Counted from the first letter of the stretch, positions 25,327 through 34,314 are shown. The stretch is DNA of 50,281 nucleotides from Pseudomonadota bacterium (GCA_021784755.1 JAJYHM010000026.1:1-50281); one strand, 5' to 3'. Numbers and translations: made by a program. Notes: generated by a model from the sequence alone, not told the origin.

Positions 25327-28041
25327 GTGGTTGACGCGAGAAAATCGGTGACAATTTCTGCCGCCACCACCCATACGCTTCTACTGACCCCGCAAGGTCA
25401 CCTGCTGTGGGCTCCGGATCCCGGCGGTTTGCATCCCTTGCCCGCAGAACTTCAGGATCGACTCGCCGATACCTTTGTTCTAGGCGCCGGATACGGTCTA
25501 CTCCATCTGGGCGCGACGGAAATCGGCACCGCTTTGACACCCAACCTAGCTTGGTGGAGAAGTTTCGCCGCGCATTATGTGACGCTCTTATGCGCCACAC
25601 CCCCCGACGTCGACGTGGCCGTAGCCACCCCCGACGATCACTGGTTCCAAGCGCTCATTGCCGATGCGCCCCCGATGAGAGGTGCGGAGTATCTCACAAC
25701 GGAGGTCCTGAAAGCCTTATGGGCCGCACTCGATACCGCTTTGCGGGCCGAACTGGTCGCATCGAAGCGCCCGCTTCAGGAATACCTTAAGGCCCGCCAT
25801 CCCGCTTGGAATCAGGTAGGCCGAGTGTATTTCAACCTAGCCGAGAATCGCCGGGATAGCGAAGCCCCCTTTGCTTTTCTTGCTACCTACACGTCGCGCT
25901 TGTCGGCTCACGGCAAAGCGCAACACCTTCCGCTATCGCAGGCACTGACGGAATTCTCCGATGGCAAGAGCCAAGCGCGCCTATTGTCATTGTTGACGCC
26001 CGTTCGAAACGGGGCTGCGCAATGTGGGTGGCTGCGGGGAATGGTAGATACCGGGGAAATCTTCCATCCGCTACGCTGGACACTGACGGATGCCCACCAG
26101 TTCCTCACCGATATTGCGAAGCTCGAAGCAGCCGGCATCATTGTGCGCACGCCGGGAAGCTGGCGTGCCGGCCGTCCCGTCCGGCCGCAGGTCAAGGCCA
26201 ACGTAGGCACGCGCTCACCCTCAACGGTGGGTCAGGATGCGCTGCTGGATTTCCACATCGAGGTCGCGCTCGACGGCGAACGACTCAGTGCCGCTGAGAT
26301 CAAGGCCCTACTGAAGAGCGCTGATGGCCTACAATGGATTCGTGGGCGCTGGGTCGAAGTGGACCACGACCGATTGGGGCGCATTCTAGAACGCCTCCAG
26401 ACCATCGAACAAAAGGCGGCCGGAACCGGCTTAGCCTTCCCTGAGGCGATGCGTCTGATGGCTGGGGCGACGCTCGATGCCGACGCATTGGATCCCGCCG
26501 ATGCGGATTGGTCGCAATGGACGGCCGGCCCTTGGCTTGCCGAGACATTGCAGGGCCTGCGTCAACCTGAGGGGTTGGCACAGATCAACCCCGGCCCGGA
26601 ACTCAAGGCCACGTTACGGCCGTATCAACAAGTCGGCGTCCGCTGGCTGTATCTGCTTACCCGACTGGGTCTGGGAGCCTGTCTCGCTGACGACATGGGT
26701 CTTGGCAAAACCATTCAAGTGTTGTCCCTGCTCCTGGTTTTAAAGCGCGAGCGCAAAACCTCGCATCCAAGCCTGCTAATCGCCCCCGCGTCACTCCTCG
26801 CCAACTGGGCAGACGAAGCCCAACGCTTCGCGCCCAGCCTGTGTCTTCTAATCGCACACCCTTCTGTCATGCCGGCGGCCGAATTGCGCGCATTGGACGC
26901 AAGACGATTGAAAGACATCGATCTCGTCATTACGAGCTACGGCTCGTTGCTGCGTTTGCCGACGCTGCAGGCCATTGATTGGCACCTAGCAGTCATCGAT
27001 GAAGCGCAGGCCATCAAAAATCCGGGCGCCAAGCAGACGCGGCTAGTAAAGAAACTCAAAGCCGGGACACGCATCGCGCTAACTGGCACACCCGTGGAAA
27101 ATCGGCTGAGCGATCTCTGGTCGATCTTCGATTTCACCCACCCAGGCCTGTTAGGCTCGGATAAGGTCTTTGCCAAGTTTGCCAAAGGGCTAGAAAAAAC
27201 CGGGCATTTTGGCCCGCTGCGAACATTGGTGCAGCCCTACATCTTGCGACGCCTGAAAACCGACAAACGCGTTATCACTGATCTGCCGGACAAGACCGAG
27301 ATCAATGCCTGGTGCCACCTGAGTCCGGCTCAGGCCGCGCTCTATCAACACGCCGTCACGGAACTTACAACCGCGCTAGAAGAGGTTGAAGGAATTGGCC
27401 GCAAGGGAGTCGTGTTGTCTTTCCTGATGCGCTTCAAGCAGATTTGCAACCATCCCTCGCAATGGTTGGGCGATGGCGCATGGGAGCCCGAAGATAGCGG
27501 CAAATTCGCACGCCTAAAAGAACTGGCTGAGGTGATCGCCGCCAAACAGGAGAAGGTGCTAGTGTTTACGCAGTTTCGCGAAACCACCGAACCGCTGGCC
27601 GCGTTGCTCGGATCCATCTTTGGTCGTGGAGGCCTTGTGCTGCACGGCGAGACCCCGGTCGCCAAACGCCGCACGCTGGTCAAACGCTTCCAAGAAGACG
27701 AGCTGACACCGTTTTTCGTTCTCTCTCTCAAGGCCGGCGGAGCGGGCCTGAACCTCACCGCCGCGTCGCATGTTATCCATTTCGACCGATGGTGGAATCC
27801 GGCGGTGGAAAACCAGGCGACCGATCGCGCCTTTCGCGTCGGCCAACGAAAGAACGTGCTAGTGCACAAGTTTATCTGCCGCGGCACCATAGAAGATCAC
27901 ATCGATCAGCTGATTGAATCGAAGCGGCAACTGGTAAGTGACGTGCTGGAGGGGGGCGCGGAGCTAGTGCTCACCGAGATGAGCGATCGCGAGCTACTTG
28001 ACTTGGTGAAACTCGACATCCATACCGCACAGGAAGAGTGA
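25327..28041 (+). CDS. SNF2-family DNA-dependent ATPase
   Basis: Large helicase-like translocase, 904 residues. Residues 1-400 are a bacterial SNF2-associated region, including the strand LSAAEIKALLKSADGL with RGRWVEVD. The SNF2 motor follows: motif I DDMGLGKT (about 455-463), motif II DEAQ (about 558), LTGTPVENRLSDLW, then the C-terminal helicase half with VFTQFRET, HGETPVAKR, KAGGAGLNLTAA and QATDRAFRVGQ. It remodels nucleoprotein or clears DNA rather than unwinding duplexes. Start is GTG 25327 or GTG 25348. The next gene overlaps or abuts its stop and encodes a SWIM protein, its probable partner. Confidence 0.92.
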   Translation: MVDARKSVTISAATTHTLLLTPQGHLLWAPDPGGLHPLPAELQDRLADTFVLGAGYGLLHLGATEIGTALTPNLAWWRSFAAHYVTLLCATPPDVDVAVATPDDHWFQALIADAPPMRGAEYLTTEVLKALWAALDTALRAELVASKRPLQEYLKARHPAWNQVGRVYFNLAENRRDSEAPFAFLATYTSRLSAHGKAQHLPLSQALTEFSDGKSQARLLSLLTPVRNGAAQCGWLRGMVDTGEIFHPLRWTLTDAHQFLTDIAKLEAAGIIVRTPGSWRAGRPVRPQVKANVGTRSPSTVGQDALLDFHIEVALDGERLSAAEIKALLKSADGLQWIRGRWVEVDHDRLGRILERLQTIEQKAAGTGLAFPEAMRLMAGATLDADALDPADADWSQWTAGPWLAETLQGLRQPEGLAQINPGPELKATLRPYQQVGVRWLYLLTRLGLGACLADDMGLGKTIQVLSLLLVLKRERKTSHPSLLIAPASLLANWADEAQRFAPSLCLLIAHPSVMPAAELRALDARRLKDIDLVITSYGSLLRLPTLQAIDWHLAVIDEAQAIKNPGAKQTRLVKKLKAGTRIALTGTPVENRLSDLWSIFDFTHPGLLGSDKVFAKFAKGLEKTGHFGPLRTLVQPYILRRLKTDKRVITDLPDKTEINAWCHLSPAQAALYQHAVTELTTALEEVEGIGRKGVVLSFLMRFKQICNHPSQWLGDGAWEPEDSGKFARLKELAEVIAAKQEKVLVFTQFRETTEPLAALLGSIFGRGGLVLHGETPVAKRRTLVKRFQEDELTPFFVLSLKAGGAGLNLTAASHVIHFDRWWNPAVENQATDRAFRVGQRKNVLVHKFICRGTIEDHIDQLIESKRQLVSDVLEGGAELVLTEMSDRELLDLVKLDIHTAQEE

Positions 28042-28049
28042 GAAAGATC

Positions 28050-29051
28050 ATGAGCTACTATGGCTGGAAACCTTATGTTTCGGTCGCCCAACGGCGCAAA
28101 AAAGCAGAAAAAGCCGCGGCCAAAGCCCACAAATTTGGCGTCAACTTGTCGCCTATCGAACCCTATCGTGGAGCGATTGCCAAGACATTCTGGGGCAAGG
28201 CTTGGTGTGAGAATCTCGAGCGCTACAGTGACTACGCCAACCGCCTGCCACGCGGACGCACCTATGTTCGCAACGGCTCGGTCATTGACCTCACAATCAC
28301 CGAAGGGGAAGTGCAGGCCCAGGTGATGGGCTCGGACCTCTACACGGTCACCGTCAGTGTGGCGGCGGTCCCTGCGAAGCAGTGGCGGGCCATTGGTGCC
28401 GATTGCGCGAACTCTATCGATTCGCTCATTGAACTTCTGCAAGGAAAGCTTTCGACAGGGGTCATGGAGCGCATCTGTACGCCCGGGAGCGGGCTTTTCC
28501 CTGGGCCAAAAGAAATGCGTTTCAGCTGTAGTTGTCCCGACTGGGCCTCTATGTGCAAGCACATTGCCGCGGTGCTCTACGGAGTGGGTGCGCGCCTCGA
28601 TCAACAGCCCGAACTGCTTTTCCGCCTACGGAGCGTTGACGCTAAGGACCTCATTAGCCAAGCAGGGGTCGGCGTGCCGAAATCACAGAAACGTCTGGGG
28701 ACCGCTAAAGTGCTCGACCATTCGCGGATTGCAGACGTGTTTGGCATTGAAATGGACGAAACGCTACCACCGACAAAGGGCGCGCGCCCACGGAAGACTC
28801 CAGCACCAGTAAAAACAATCGCGCGCAAAGCTGCGGACGAGCCGACAGCGACGAAGACCAAGAAGTCCCCTACGACCAAGAAGACCACAATCGCGAAAAA
28901 GCCTGTGCGGGCCAAGCCACCCGCCGGGAATCGCGCGGGCCTGCGCAAATTAACGGCCCACATACCGCCAACCACAAAGCCTCAAGTAACGGTAATCACT
29001 CCGGCTAAGAAAAAGAGGGCTGTCGCATCAGCCAAAGCACCCAAACCTTAA
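28050..29051 (+). CDS. SWIM zinc-finger protein with histone-H1-like basic tail
   Basis: Predicted nucleic-acid-binding partner of the SNF2 ATPase. 333 residues from ATG 28050; a GTG at 28038 overlapping the SNF2 stop would add four. The N-terminus FWGKAWCENLERY is typical of bacterial SWIM proteins. The finger is CxCx6CxH: Cys160, Cys162, Cys169 and His171. From about residue 235 the chain turns into a Lys/Ala/Pro/Thr-rich tail with repeated KK, TKK and AKK, like histone H1 or bacterial H1-like proteins, giving a non-specific DNA-binding arm. SNF2 plus SWIM pairs are known in bacteria, but their function is poorly defined. Confidence 0.88.
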   Translation: MSYYGWKPYVSVAQRRKKAEKAAAKAHKFGVNLSPIEPYRGAIAKTFWGKAWCENLERYSDYANRLPRGRTYVRNGSVIDLTITEGEVQAQVMGSDLYTVTVSVAAVPAKQWRAIGADCANSIDSLIELLQGKLSTGVMERICTPGSGLFPGPKEMRFSCSCPDWASMCKHIAAVLYGVGARLDQQPELLFRLRSVDAKDLISQAGVGVPKSQKRLGTAKVLDHSRIADVFGIEMDETLPPTKGARPRKTPAPVKTIARKAADEPTATKTKKSPTTKKTTIAKKPVRAKPPAGNRAGLRKLTAHIPPTTKPQVTVITPAKKKRAVASAKAPKP

Positions 29052-29468
29052 GCGCAACATACTACCCACCGTTATCGGCGGCGCGATCTTCAATTGAATT
29101 CTGTGTCCTTCTGGCAAGGATCTCGCAAACCTTGTGGAGACGGTCAGGTACTGGAAGCGCAGATGACAGGACATCTCGCGGCGAGTCAGTGAGTACCGCA
29201 GCATCCGAATGTTGTCTCAGGGGCGCTTCGGCGTCCGAGAGCGATGCTGCGCGAATCCCGCCGGAGACATGGTTTTACTTGACCGGAAGGGCAGGGCCGC
29301 ACTTCATGCCGTCCGTTCGCGCGATCCAAGACCGCGTCCGGCGGCCGCCGCTGGGAACACCCCTCAAAGTCATTTAGCATGGCAACCCGTACGTGACCCC
29401 GTTGCCAGCAAGCCGACATGCGCTTGGGGCGAGATGGTCATTCCCAATTAACGGTGCAGGAGGACGCG
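29052..29468. other. Intergenic region, no recognised gene
   Basis: Some 80-codon frames are open on both strands, but none has a ribosome binding site, a motif or a family resemblance. The last 15 bases hold the GCAGGAGGA ribosome binding site of the following lipoprotein gene. Confidence 0.4.
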
Positions 29469-29666
29469 ATGTCGATATCGCCAAGATTCAAGAAGATCGT
29501 AGCCCGCGGGTTGCTCCTATTGGGTGGCGCCAGCGTACTGTCCGGTTGCTTCTTTGAGCCCCCGGGCGGATACGAGGGTCGCGGCTGCTACCAGTGCGGC
29601 GAGGGCCACTACCATCATGATGAGCGGCACAACGACGACCACCGCGGCGATCGAGGCGGTGATTGA
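29469..29666 (+). CDS. Small Cys/His-rich lipoprotein
   Basis: 65 residues. Basic N-terminus, hydrophobic stretch and lipobox LSGC (Cys27), so it should be lipid-anchored after cleavage to a 39-residue mature protein. The mature part holds CYQCGEGHYHHDERHNDDH, a CxxC with six nearby histidines and many acidic residues, strongly suggesting metal binding in the periplasm. GGAGG stands seven bases before ATG 29469. No family recognised. A short stem (29668-29685) follows the stop. Confidence 0.75.
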   Translation: MSISPRFKKIVARGLLLLGGASVLSGCFFEPPGGYEGRGCYQCGEGHYHHDERHNDDHRGDRGGD

Positions 29667-30030
29667 GGGACGCCGTGAGGCGTCCTTGGGCCTGTCGGTG
29701 CATCCATACCCGTGTCACGCGCCAGACAGCCCTGAAGAGCCCGCTTTAGTCCTGCAAATCGAGAATCAATAATTGGACGTGGGCCCCGGATGGGGCCCCA
29801 GGGAGGCGGTTTTCCCGGTCAATATTAGTTCGTATAATGTATATTATGTCAAATTATAGAGACAACAACATAAAGCAAGTTAATACCAACTCTCAGTGTC
29901 CTCCCCGTTCGCGCGATAATCTCCTGGGCCGGGGCCGGCGTCCCGAGGCGTGCTCGACGTTTCTCTACCGTAACGTCGATTTAGGTGGATAATGAGGTGG
30001 TTTATAACCTGTCATGGAGGAACAACCGTC
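29667..30030. other. Intergenic region with GC-rich stems and an AT-rich patch
   Basis: Contains stems at 29668-29685 (GGACGCC/GGCGTCC, loop GTGA) and near 29780-29800 (GGGCCCC/GGGGCCC), then an AT-rich patch (about 29820-29890) with TATAAT at 29833-29838 inside a small ATAAT/ATTAT palindrome. No -35 with a proper match is seen. GGAGG for the DUF2892 gene lies at the end. Confidence 0.45.
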
Positions 30031-30240
30031 ATGCGCACGAATGAAGGGCTGTTGGATCGCGGCATTCGCATCATTCTGGGGCTCGTGTTGATTGGACTTG
30101 CAGTCACAGGTCGGTGGTCGCCTTGGGGATGGATCGGCGTCTTGCCGCTCATGACCGGCCTCTTAGGATTTTGCGGTCTTTATCAAATCCTGGGCATAAA
30201 GACCTGTCCTGTGCAGGCAAACAAGCGTTCGGAGATGTAG
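30031..30240 (+). CDS. DUF2892 (YgaP-like) small inner-membrane protein
   Basis: 69 residues with two hydrophobic helices (LDRGIRIILGLVLIGLAV region and WIGVLPLMTGLLGF), ending CGLYQILGIKTC. This is the DUF2892 fold, found alone or fused to rhodanese domains (YgaP) in sulfur or metal redox settings. Conserved cysteines at GFCGLY and KTCP. ATG 30031 follows GGAGG by about ten bases; a 13-residue upstream extension is unlikely. Precise role unknown. Confidence 0.82.
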   Translation: MRTNEGLLDRGIRIILGLVLIGLAVTGRWSPWGWIGVLPLMTGLLGFCGLYQILGIKTCPVQANKRSEM

Positions 30241-30324
30241 ATCGCACAGCGGCGTCCTGGGGGCATCGCCTCGTCGAAGGACTAGAGAAGCCTAAAGATG
30301 GCGTATTGAATGGAGTAAAAAACG

Positions 30325-30774
30325 ATGAGTACGGTTGACGGGAGTCTGTTCCAGGCCCGCCTTACGGGCCCTTTCTCCGGAATCGTGAGCTGGAACCAAC
30401 TTACTGAGCTTTGGTCTGTGGTTAGGGAATCGCCGGAGGGCTGGTATGTCTACGCGATCGGCGAACCCGCCCCCACGGAGCCTGAGACCGTTGAAAATCT
30501 CCTTCGTTTCATAGACAAAATTGACGAACTCTTGCGTCGTGAGCATCGCGAGGATTACTGCGGTATCGTGTATGCGGACGATAAGGCAAGCCCGACCTTC
30601 ATCAAGGTATTCGATCCGCACAATCTCGGCAGCTCCTGCGGCTCTTCGGGCATGAAGACCTTGCCGGGTTGGCTTATGACGCGCATGGCGCCCGAGCCCC
30701 TCGAGGACCCCCGACCGCTGCCCGAAGGCCGGAAACGCTGGTGGCGAGGACTCTTTCAGAGACAGTCTGCGTAG
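30325..30774 (+). CDS. Conserved-looking hypothetical protein
   Basis: 149 residues, soluble, acidic N-terminal two thirds and basic Trp/Arg-rich C-terminus (RKRWWRGLFQRQ). Two cysteines fall in YCGIVY and GSSCGSSGMKT. ATG 30325 is preceded by GGAG. It sits between a DUF2892 protein and a glutaredoxin on the same strand, so a redox or metal-stress role is possible. No family recognised. Confidence 0.6.
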   Translation: MSTVDGSLFQARLTGPFSGIVSWNQLTELWSVVRESPEGWYVYAIGEPAPTEPETVENLLRFIDKIDELLRREHREDYCGIVYADDKASPTFIKVFDPHNLGSSCGSSGMKTLPGWLMTRMAPEPLEDPRPLPEGRKRWWRGLFQRQSA

Positions 30775-30845
30775 GACGCTATCGGTCACGTGCCACGGAT
30801 GGGAGAATGGCGCCCAGAGGCGCCAATGCCGACGAAGGAGCCTGG

Positions 30846-31094
30846 ATGCCCAAGACCGTTACCCTCTATACAAGTCCAGGGTGTCCCGACTGCGCCGCGC
30901 TCAAGGCATGGTTCGCGCAGCTCGGCATCGCGTACGCGGAGCATGACTTGAGCGCGCCCGGGGTGGCCGACAAGGTCAAGGCGGAGCTTGGGGTACGGGT
31001 CGCACCCATCACCGTATGCGATGCTCAGGTGCTTTATGGGACAGCTCGTGAGCAGATCCCACGGCTTCGAAAGATCCTGGGCGTCGATCGATGA
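30846..31094 (+). CDS. Glutaredoxin/NrdH-like thioredoxin-fold protein
   Basis: 82 residues, one thioredoxin-fold domain. The active site is SPGCPDCAALK (CPDC), and the cis-proline is in RVAPITVCD. Disulfide reduction of protein or glutathione partners is expected. ATG 30846 has AAGGAG six bases upstream; the longer open frame is not conserved-looking. 104 bases before the MFS gene and possibly part of the same metal-stress block as merA. Confidence 0.87.
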   Translation: MPKTVTLYTSPGCPDCAALKAWFAQLGIAYAEHDLSAPGVADKVKAELGVRVAPITVCDAQVLYGTAREQIPRLRKILGVDR

Positions 31095-31198
31095 GCGTGC
31101 CGCCCAGCGGGGAGCGGCGTATGCCCTAATAAAGCACTTTAGTACTATTAGATAGTGCATTGTAATTACGATATTACTTCTAGGATATAGGCCCCTGT

Positions 31199-32440
31199 AT
31201 GCTCTATGGCCGGCTCTCGCGCGCGGCGCGGCTTCTGATTGTCATGCGGGCCACGCGCAGCATCGGGCAAGGGGCGCTGGTCGTGGATTTCGCGCTCTAC
31301 CTCCACGCCCTGCACTGGTCGGCACCCGCGATTGGCACACTCTTCATGGCAGCGCTGCTCGTGTCAGCCACTATGGCGCTGTTCGTAGGGCCTCTCTCGG
31401 ATATCCGCGGGCGCAAGGAGTTCTTGTGCGCTTATGAGTGGGTTCAGGTGGGGGCGGCGCTGCTCGGACTCAGCTCCGCGCAACCGTCCGCCCTCGTGAT
31501 CGCCGCGATCCTGGGAGGTTTCGGACACGGACTAAATGGGGGTGCTGGACCCTTCGCACCCGTGGAGCTTGCGTGGCTTTCCGAGTTGGTCGATGCGCGC
31601 GACCGCCCCGCCGTCTACAGCCTGAATACCGCCGTGGGCTTTTTAGGGATGGCGCTAGGCGCCTTGCTGGCAACACTCCCGTCTCTCGTCGGGAAGCTGC
31701 TGCCAGGCACGCTCGCTTATCGCCCCCTCTTCCTCCTGGTCCTTGCGGGTGCCCTCCTTGCCCTGACCTTGCTGCGGACCTTGCCCAACAGCGTCCCTTA
31801 TCGACGACCGTCCCCTGAAGGTGCGCCCGAGGATTCGGCATCCGACAGCTTGACGCGCACCGAGAACCGCAAGCTTCTCAAGCTCTTTGGTATAAACGCG
31901 CTGAACGGGCTCGGAATAGGTTTCATGGGACCTTTGATGGCTTACTGGTTCGCAGTGCGCTTTCATCATGGCCCCTTGAGTATCGGGCCACTCATGAGCG
32001 TCGCCTTGATCGCGACGGCGGCCTCTTCCTTGCTCGTGGGTCAGCTGACGCGCCGCTACGGCGTCGTGCGCTCCGTGTTGGGTATGCGCTACCTGGGTCT
32101 TACGGTTCTCCTCATATTGCCGCTTGCGCCCAACTTCTTAATCGCCGCGGTCTTGTATGTCATCCGCTCGGCCTTGAATCGCGGTACGGCCGGGGCGCGC
32201 CAGGCGCTCAATATGGGTCTTGTGCGCGGCCATCGTCGCGGGCTTGCCGCGAGCCTCAACAGCGTTTCCATTCAGGCGCCGCGCGCCCTCGGCCCGGTCT
32301 TTGCTGGTCTGCTGTATCATGCCGGCTTTCTGGAGCTCCCCTTCTTTATAGCCGGCGCCTTTCAGGCCGCCTATCTCATCCTGTACCGTCGCCTGTTTCG
32401 CGAAACGGCGTCAGCACCGCTCACGCCTTCATCCGAATGA
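31199..32440 (+). CDS. Major facilitator superfamily transporter
   Basis: 413 residues with about 12 predicted membrane helices. The loop 2-3 motif reads GPLSDIRGRKEF, close to the MFS signature GxLaDrxGrkp. The central loop (about residues 205-225) is polar and separates two six-helix halves. The substrate is not evident; drug, sugar or anion export are all possible. ATG at 31199 with a weak AGGA upstream. AT-rich DNA precedes and follows it, and merA is 213 bases downstream. Confidence 0.82.
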   Translation: MLYGRLSRAARLLIVMRATRSIGQGALVVDFALYLHALHWSAPAIGTLFMAALLVSATMALFVGPLSDIRGRKEFLCAYEWVQVGAALLGLSSAQPSALVIAAILGGFGHGLNGGAGPFAPVELAWLSELVDARDRPAVYSLNTAVGFLGMALGALLATLPSLVGKLLPGTLAYRPLFLLVLAGALLALTLLRTLPNSVPYRRPSPEGAPEDSASDSLTRTENRKLLKLFGINALNGLGIGFMGPLMAYWFAVRFHHGPLSIGPLMSVALIATAASSLLVGQLTRRYGVVRSVLGMRYLGLTVLLILPLAPNFLIAAVLYVIRSALNRGTAGARQALNMGLVRGHRRGLAASLNSVSIQAPRALGPVFAGLLYHAGFLELPFFIAGAFQAAYLILYRRLFRETASAPLTPSSE

Positions 32441-32454
32441 GGCGGCAGACCACC

Positions 32455-32520
32455 GTTAGTTAACGTTACATGTTAATATATAGCAATAACATGTTGTTTA
32501 TAAGTATATATTGTCAATAT
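32455..32520. repeat. AT-rich patch with two ACATGTT motifs 21 bases apart
   Basis: The near-palindrome ACATGTT occurs at 32468-32474 and 32489-32495, two helical turns apart, in AT-rich sequence between the MFS gene and the mer promoter. The spacing suits a dimeric regulator binding the same DNA face, but no regulator is adjacent. Confidence 0.3.
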
Positions 32521-32591
32521 TTGAAGGCTCTGGCCCAGAACTCCGTCTACATGCACGCGAGTGCGGCCTAGCGGCGTACCCCTGTCCTCGC

Positions 32592-32623
32592 TTGACCCCG
32601 TACCGCAGTACGGTGCCTAGACT
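32592..32623 (+). promoter_or_regulatory. MerR-type operator/promoter of merA
   Basis: TTGACC (32592-32597), a 19-base spacer and CTAGAC (32617-32622). The spacer holds the perfect dyad CCGTAC-CGCA-GTACGG (32598-32613). This matches the mer promoter pattern of long spacer plus CCGTAC/GTACGG dyad that MerR untwists when Hg(II) binds. It ends about 30 bases before the merA start. No merR is in the window. Confidence 0.85.
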
Positions 32624-32653
32624 CCGTCTGTCGAAAGATCGAGCCGCACAGGC

Positions 32654-34159
32654 ATGATAAGCAATTCTGAAAGCGAAACCTTGGACTGCGATGAGTGTGA
32701 GGGCGCCAATATCGGCGCCCCCCTGTCGAGCCCTAAACCATCTGATAAAGGGTCTCATTCGAGCACGCCGCACATCGCCATTATCGGTGGCGGCTCGGCA
32801 GCCTTTGCCTGCGCGATCCGCGCCGCTGAACGGGGTGCCCGCGTGACTATGGTAGAAGGACACACCGTTATCGGTGGGACTTGCGTCAATATAGGCTGCG
32901 TACCCTCCAAGATCTTGATCCGGGCGGCACAAGAGGCCCACGCGCAAGCTGCGCCGCACTTTCAGGGGATACGTCCCCACGCCCCCACGATCGATCGGGG
33001 GGCTTTGATCACGCAGCAGCAGGCACGCGTCGCGGAGCTCAGGCAGGCCAAATACCTGGACATCGTAGCCAAAAACCCTGCGATCACTCTGAGGCGGGCT
33101 CATGCCCGTTTCGTCGACGACCATACCCTGAACCTCACGGACACGGCCGGACGCGAAGAACGGCTGGAGGCCGACCGCGTTTTGATCGCTGTCGGCGCAT
33201 CGCCTTCGATTCCCGATGTACCCGGTTTGCGGGAGACCCCCTTTTGGACCTCGAGTGCGGCCCTCACGGCGACCGAAACGCCTCGACACCTCCTCGTCCT
33301 GGGAGGCTCGGCGGTCGCGGTTGAATTGGCGCAGGCCTTTCGCCGACTGGGGTCGGAAGTGACGATCGTAGCCCGGGGGGCGCTTCTTTCGCGTGAGGAT
33401 CCCGATCTCGGCCTGGGGCTTCAGTCAATTTTCGACTACGATGGGATACGCGTCCTCACCGACACCGCCTTGACGAACGTCCACCACGAACCCGGGGCCT
33501 TTACGCTCACAACCTCTCACGGCCCCCTCACAGGGGATCAACTGCTTGTGGCCACAGGTGTGAGACCCAACACCGACAACCTCGGCTTGGCCTTGGCAGG
33601 CGTGCGGAGGGACGCCCAGGGCGCGATCATGGTCGACGACCACCTCCGCACGAATGTGCCTCATATCTATGCCGCTGGCGATTGCAGCACCCTCCCCCGC
33701 TTCGTTTATGTCGCGGCCGCGGCCGGGACGCGCGCGGCCATGAATATGACGGGCGCTGATACGCGGCTCGATCTCGAATTCCTGCCGGTCGTTGTCTTCA
33801 CCGATCCTCAGGTGGCCTCGGTGGGTCTCACTGAGGCTATGGCGCAAGCCCAAGGCTTGGCCGTGGATGTGCGCGCACTTCCTCTAGAAAACGTCCCGCG
33901 GGCGCTTGCGAATTTCGATACCCGGGGCTTCATAAAGCTCGTCGCCGAACGCGCCTCGGGACGGCTCTTAGGCGCTCAGATTCTGGCCCCCGAGGCCGGG
34001 GAAATCATCCAGTCGGCGGCGATCGCCATGAGCCGGCAAATATCAGTAGGGGAACTGGCCGACCAGATCTTCCCCTACCTGACCATGGTCGAGGGCCTGA
34101 AGCTCTGCGCCCAGACTTTCACGAAGGATATAAAACAGTTGTCGTGTTGCGCCGGATAA
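32654..34159 (+). CDS. merA: Mercuric reductase MerA
   Basis: Cytoplasmic flavoprotein that reduces Hg(II) to Hg(0) with NADPH. 501 residues: FAD site IAIIGGGSAAFACAIRAA (about 41-58), redox-active GGTCVNIGCVPSK (Cys77 and Cys82), second nucleotide fold HLLVLGGSAVAVELAQ, dimerisation domain, and the MerA-specific C-terminal KQLSCCAG (Cys498-Cys499), which hands Hg(II) to the active site. The usual N-terminal HMA domain (NmerA) is missing; instead there is a 38-residue leader with CDEC (Cys12, Cys15). Preceded by a MerR-type operator, without merR, merT or merP. Other disulfide reductases lack the C-terminal Cys pair. Confidence 0.93.
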   Translation: MISNSESETLDCDECEGANIGAPLSSPKPSDKGSHSSTPHIAIIGGGSAAFACAIRAAERGARVTMVEGHTVIGGTCVNIGCVPSKILIRAAQEAHAQAAPHFQGIRPHAPTIDRGALITQQQARVAELRQAKYLDIVAKNPAITLRRAHARFVDDHTLNLTDTAGREERLEADRVLIAVGASPSIPDVPGLRETPFWTSSAALTATETPRHLLVLGGSAVAVELAQAFRRLGSEVTIVARGALLSREDPDLGLGLQSIFDYDGIRVLTDTALTNVHHEPGAFTLTTSHGPLTGDQLLVATGVRPNTDNLGLALAGVRRDAQGAIMVDDHLRTNVPHIYAAGDCSTLPRFVYVAAAAGTRAAMNMTGADTRLDLEFLPVVVFTDPQVASVGLTEAMAQAQGLAVDVRALPLENVPRALANFDTRGFIKLVAERASGRLLGAQILAPEAGEIIQSAAIAMSRQISVGELADQIFPYLTMVEGLKLCAQTFTKDIKQLSCCAG

Positions 34160-34275
34160 GACATCACGCGAAGCTTTGATCTGGGACGCAAAGGGACCCA
34201 CACGCAAACGACTGTGCGCAGAGCCATGTATGCCAAAGTTACAGCACCCACCTTGGTAGCGCGCACCCACAACAA

Positions 34276-34314
34276 AGCCCGTGAATGGTGAACACTCTCC
34301 TCCATTCACGGGCT
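34276..34314. terminator. Bidirectional hairpin between merA and the UreI-like operon
   Basis: Perfect 13-bp inverted repeat, arms 34276-34288 and 34302-34314, 13-base loop, between two convergent transcription units. On the minus strand it is followed by TTTGTTGT, on the plus strand by no T tract. It probably ends the UreI-like operon transcript and perhaps merA. Confidence 0.6.
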
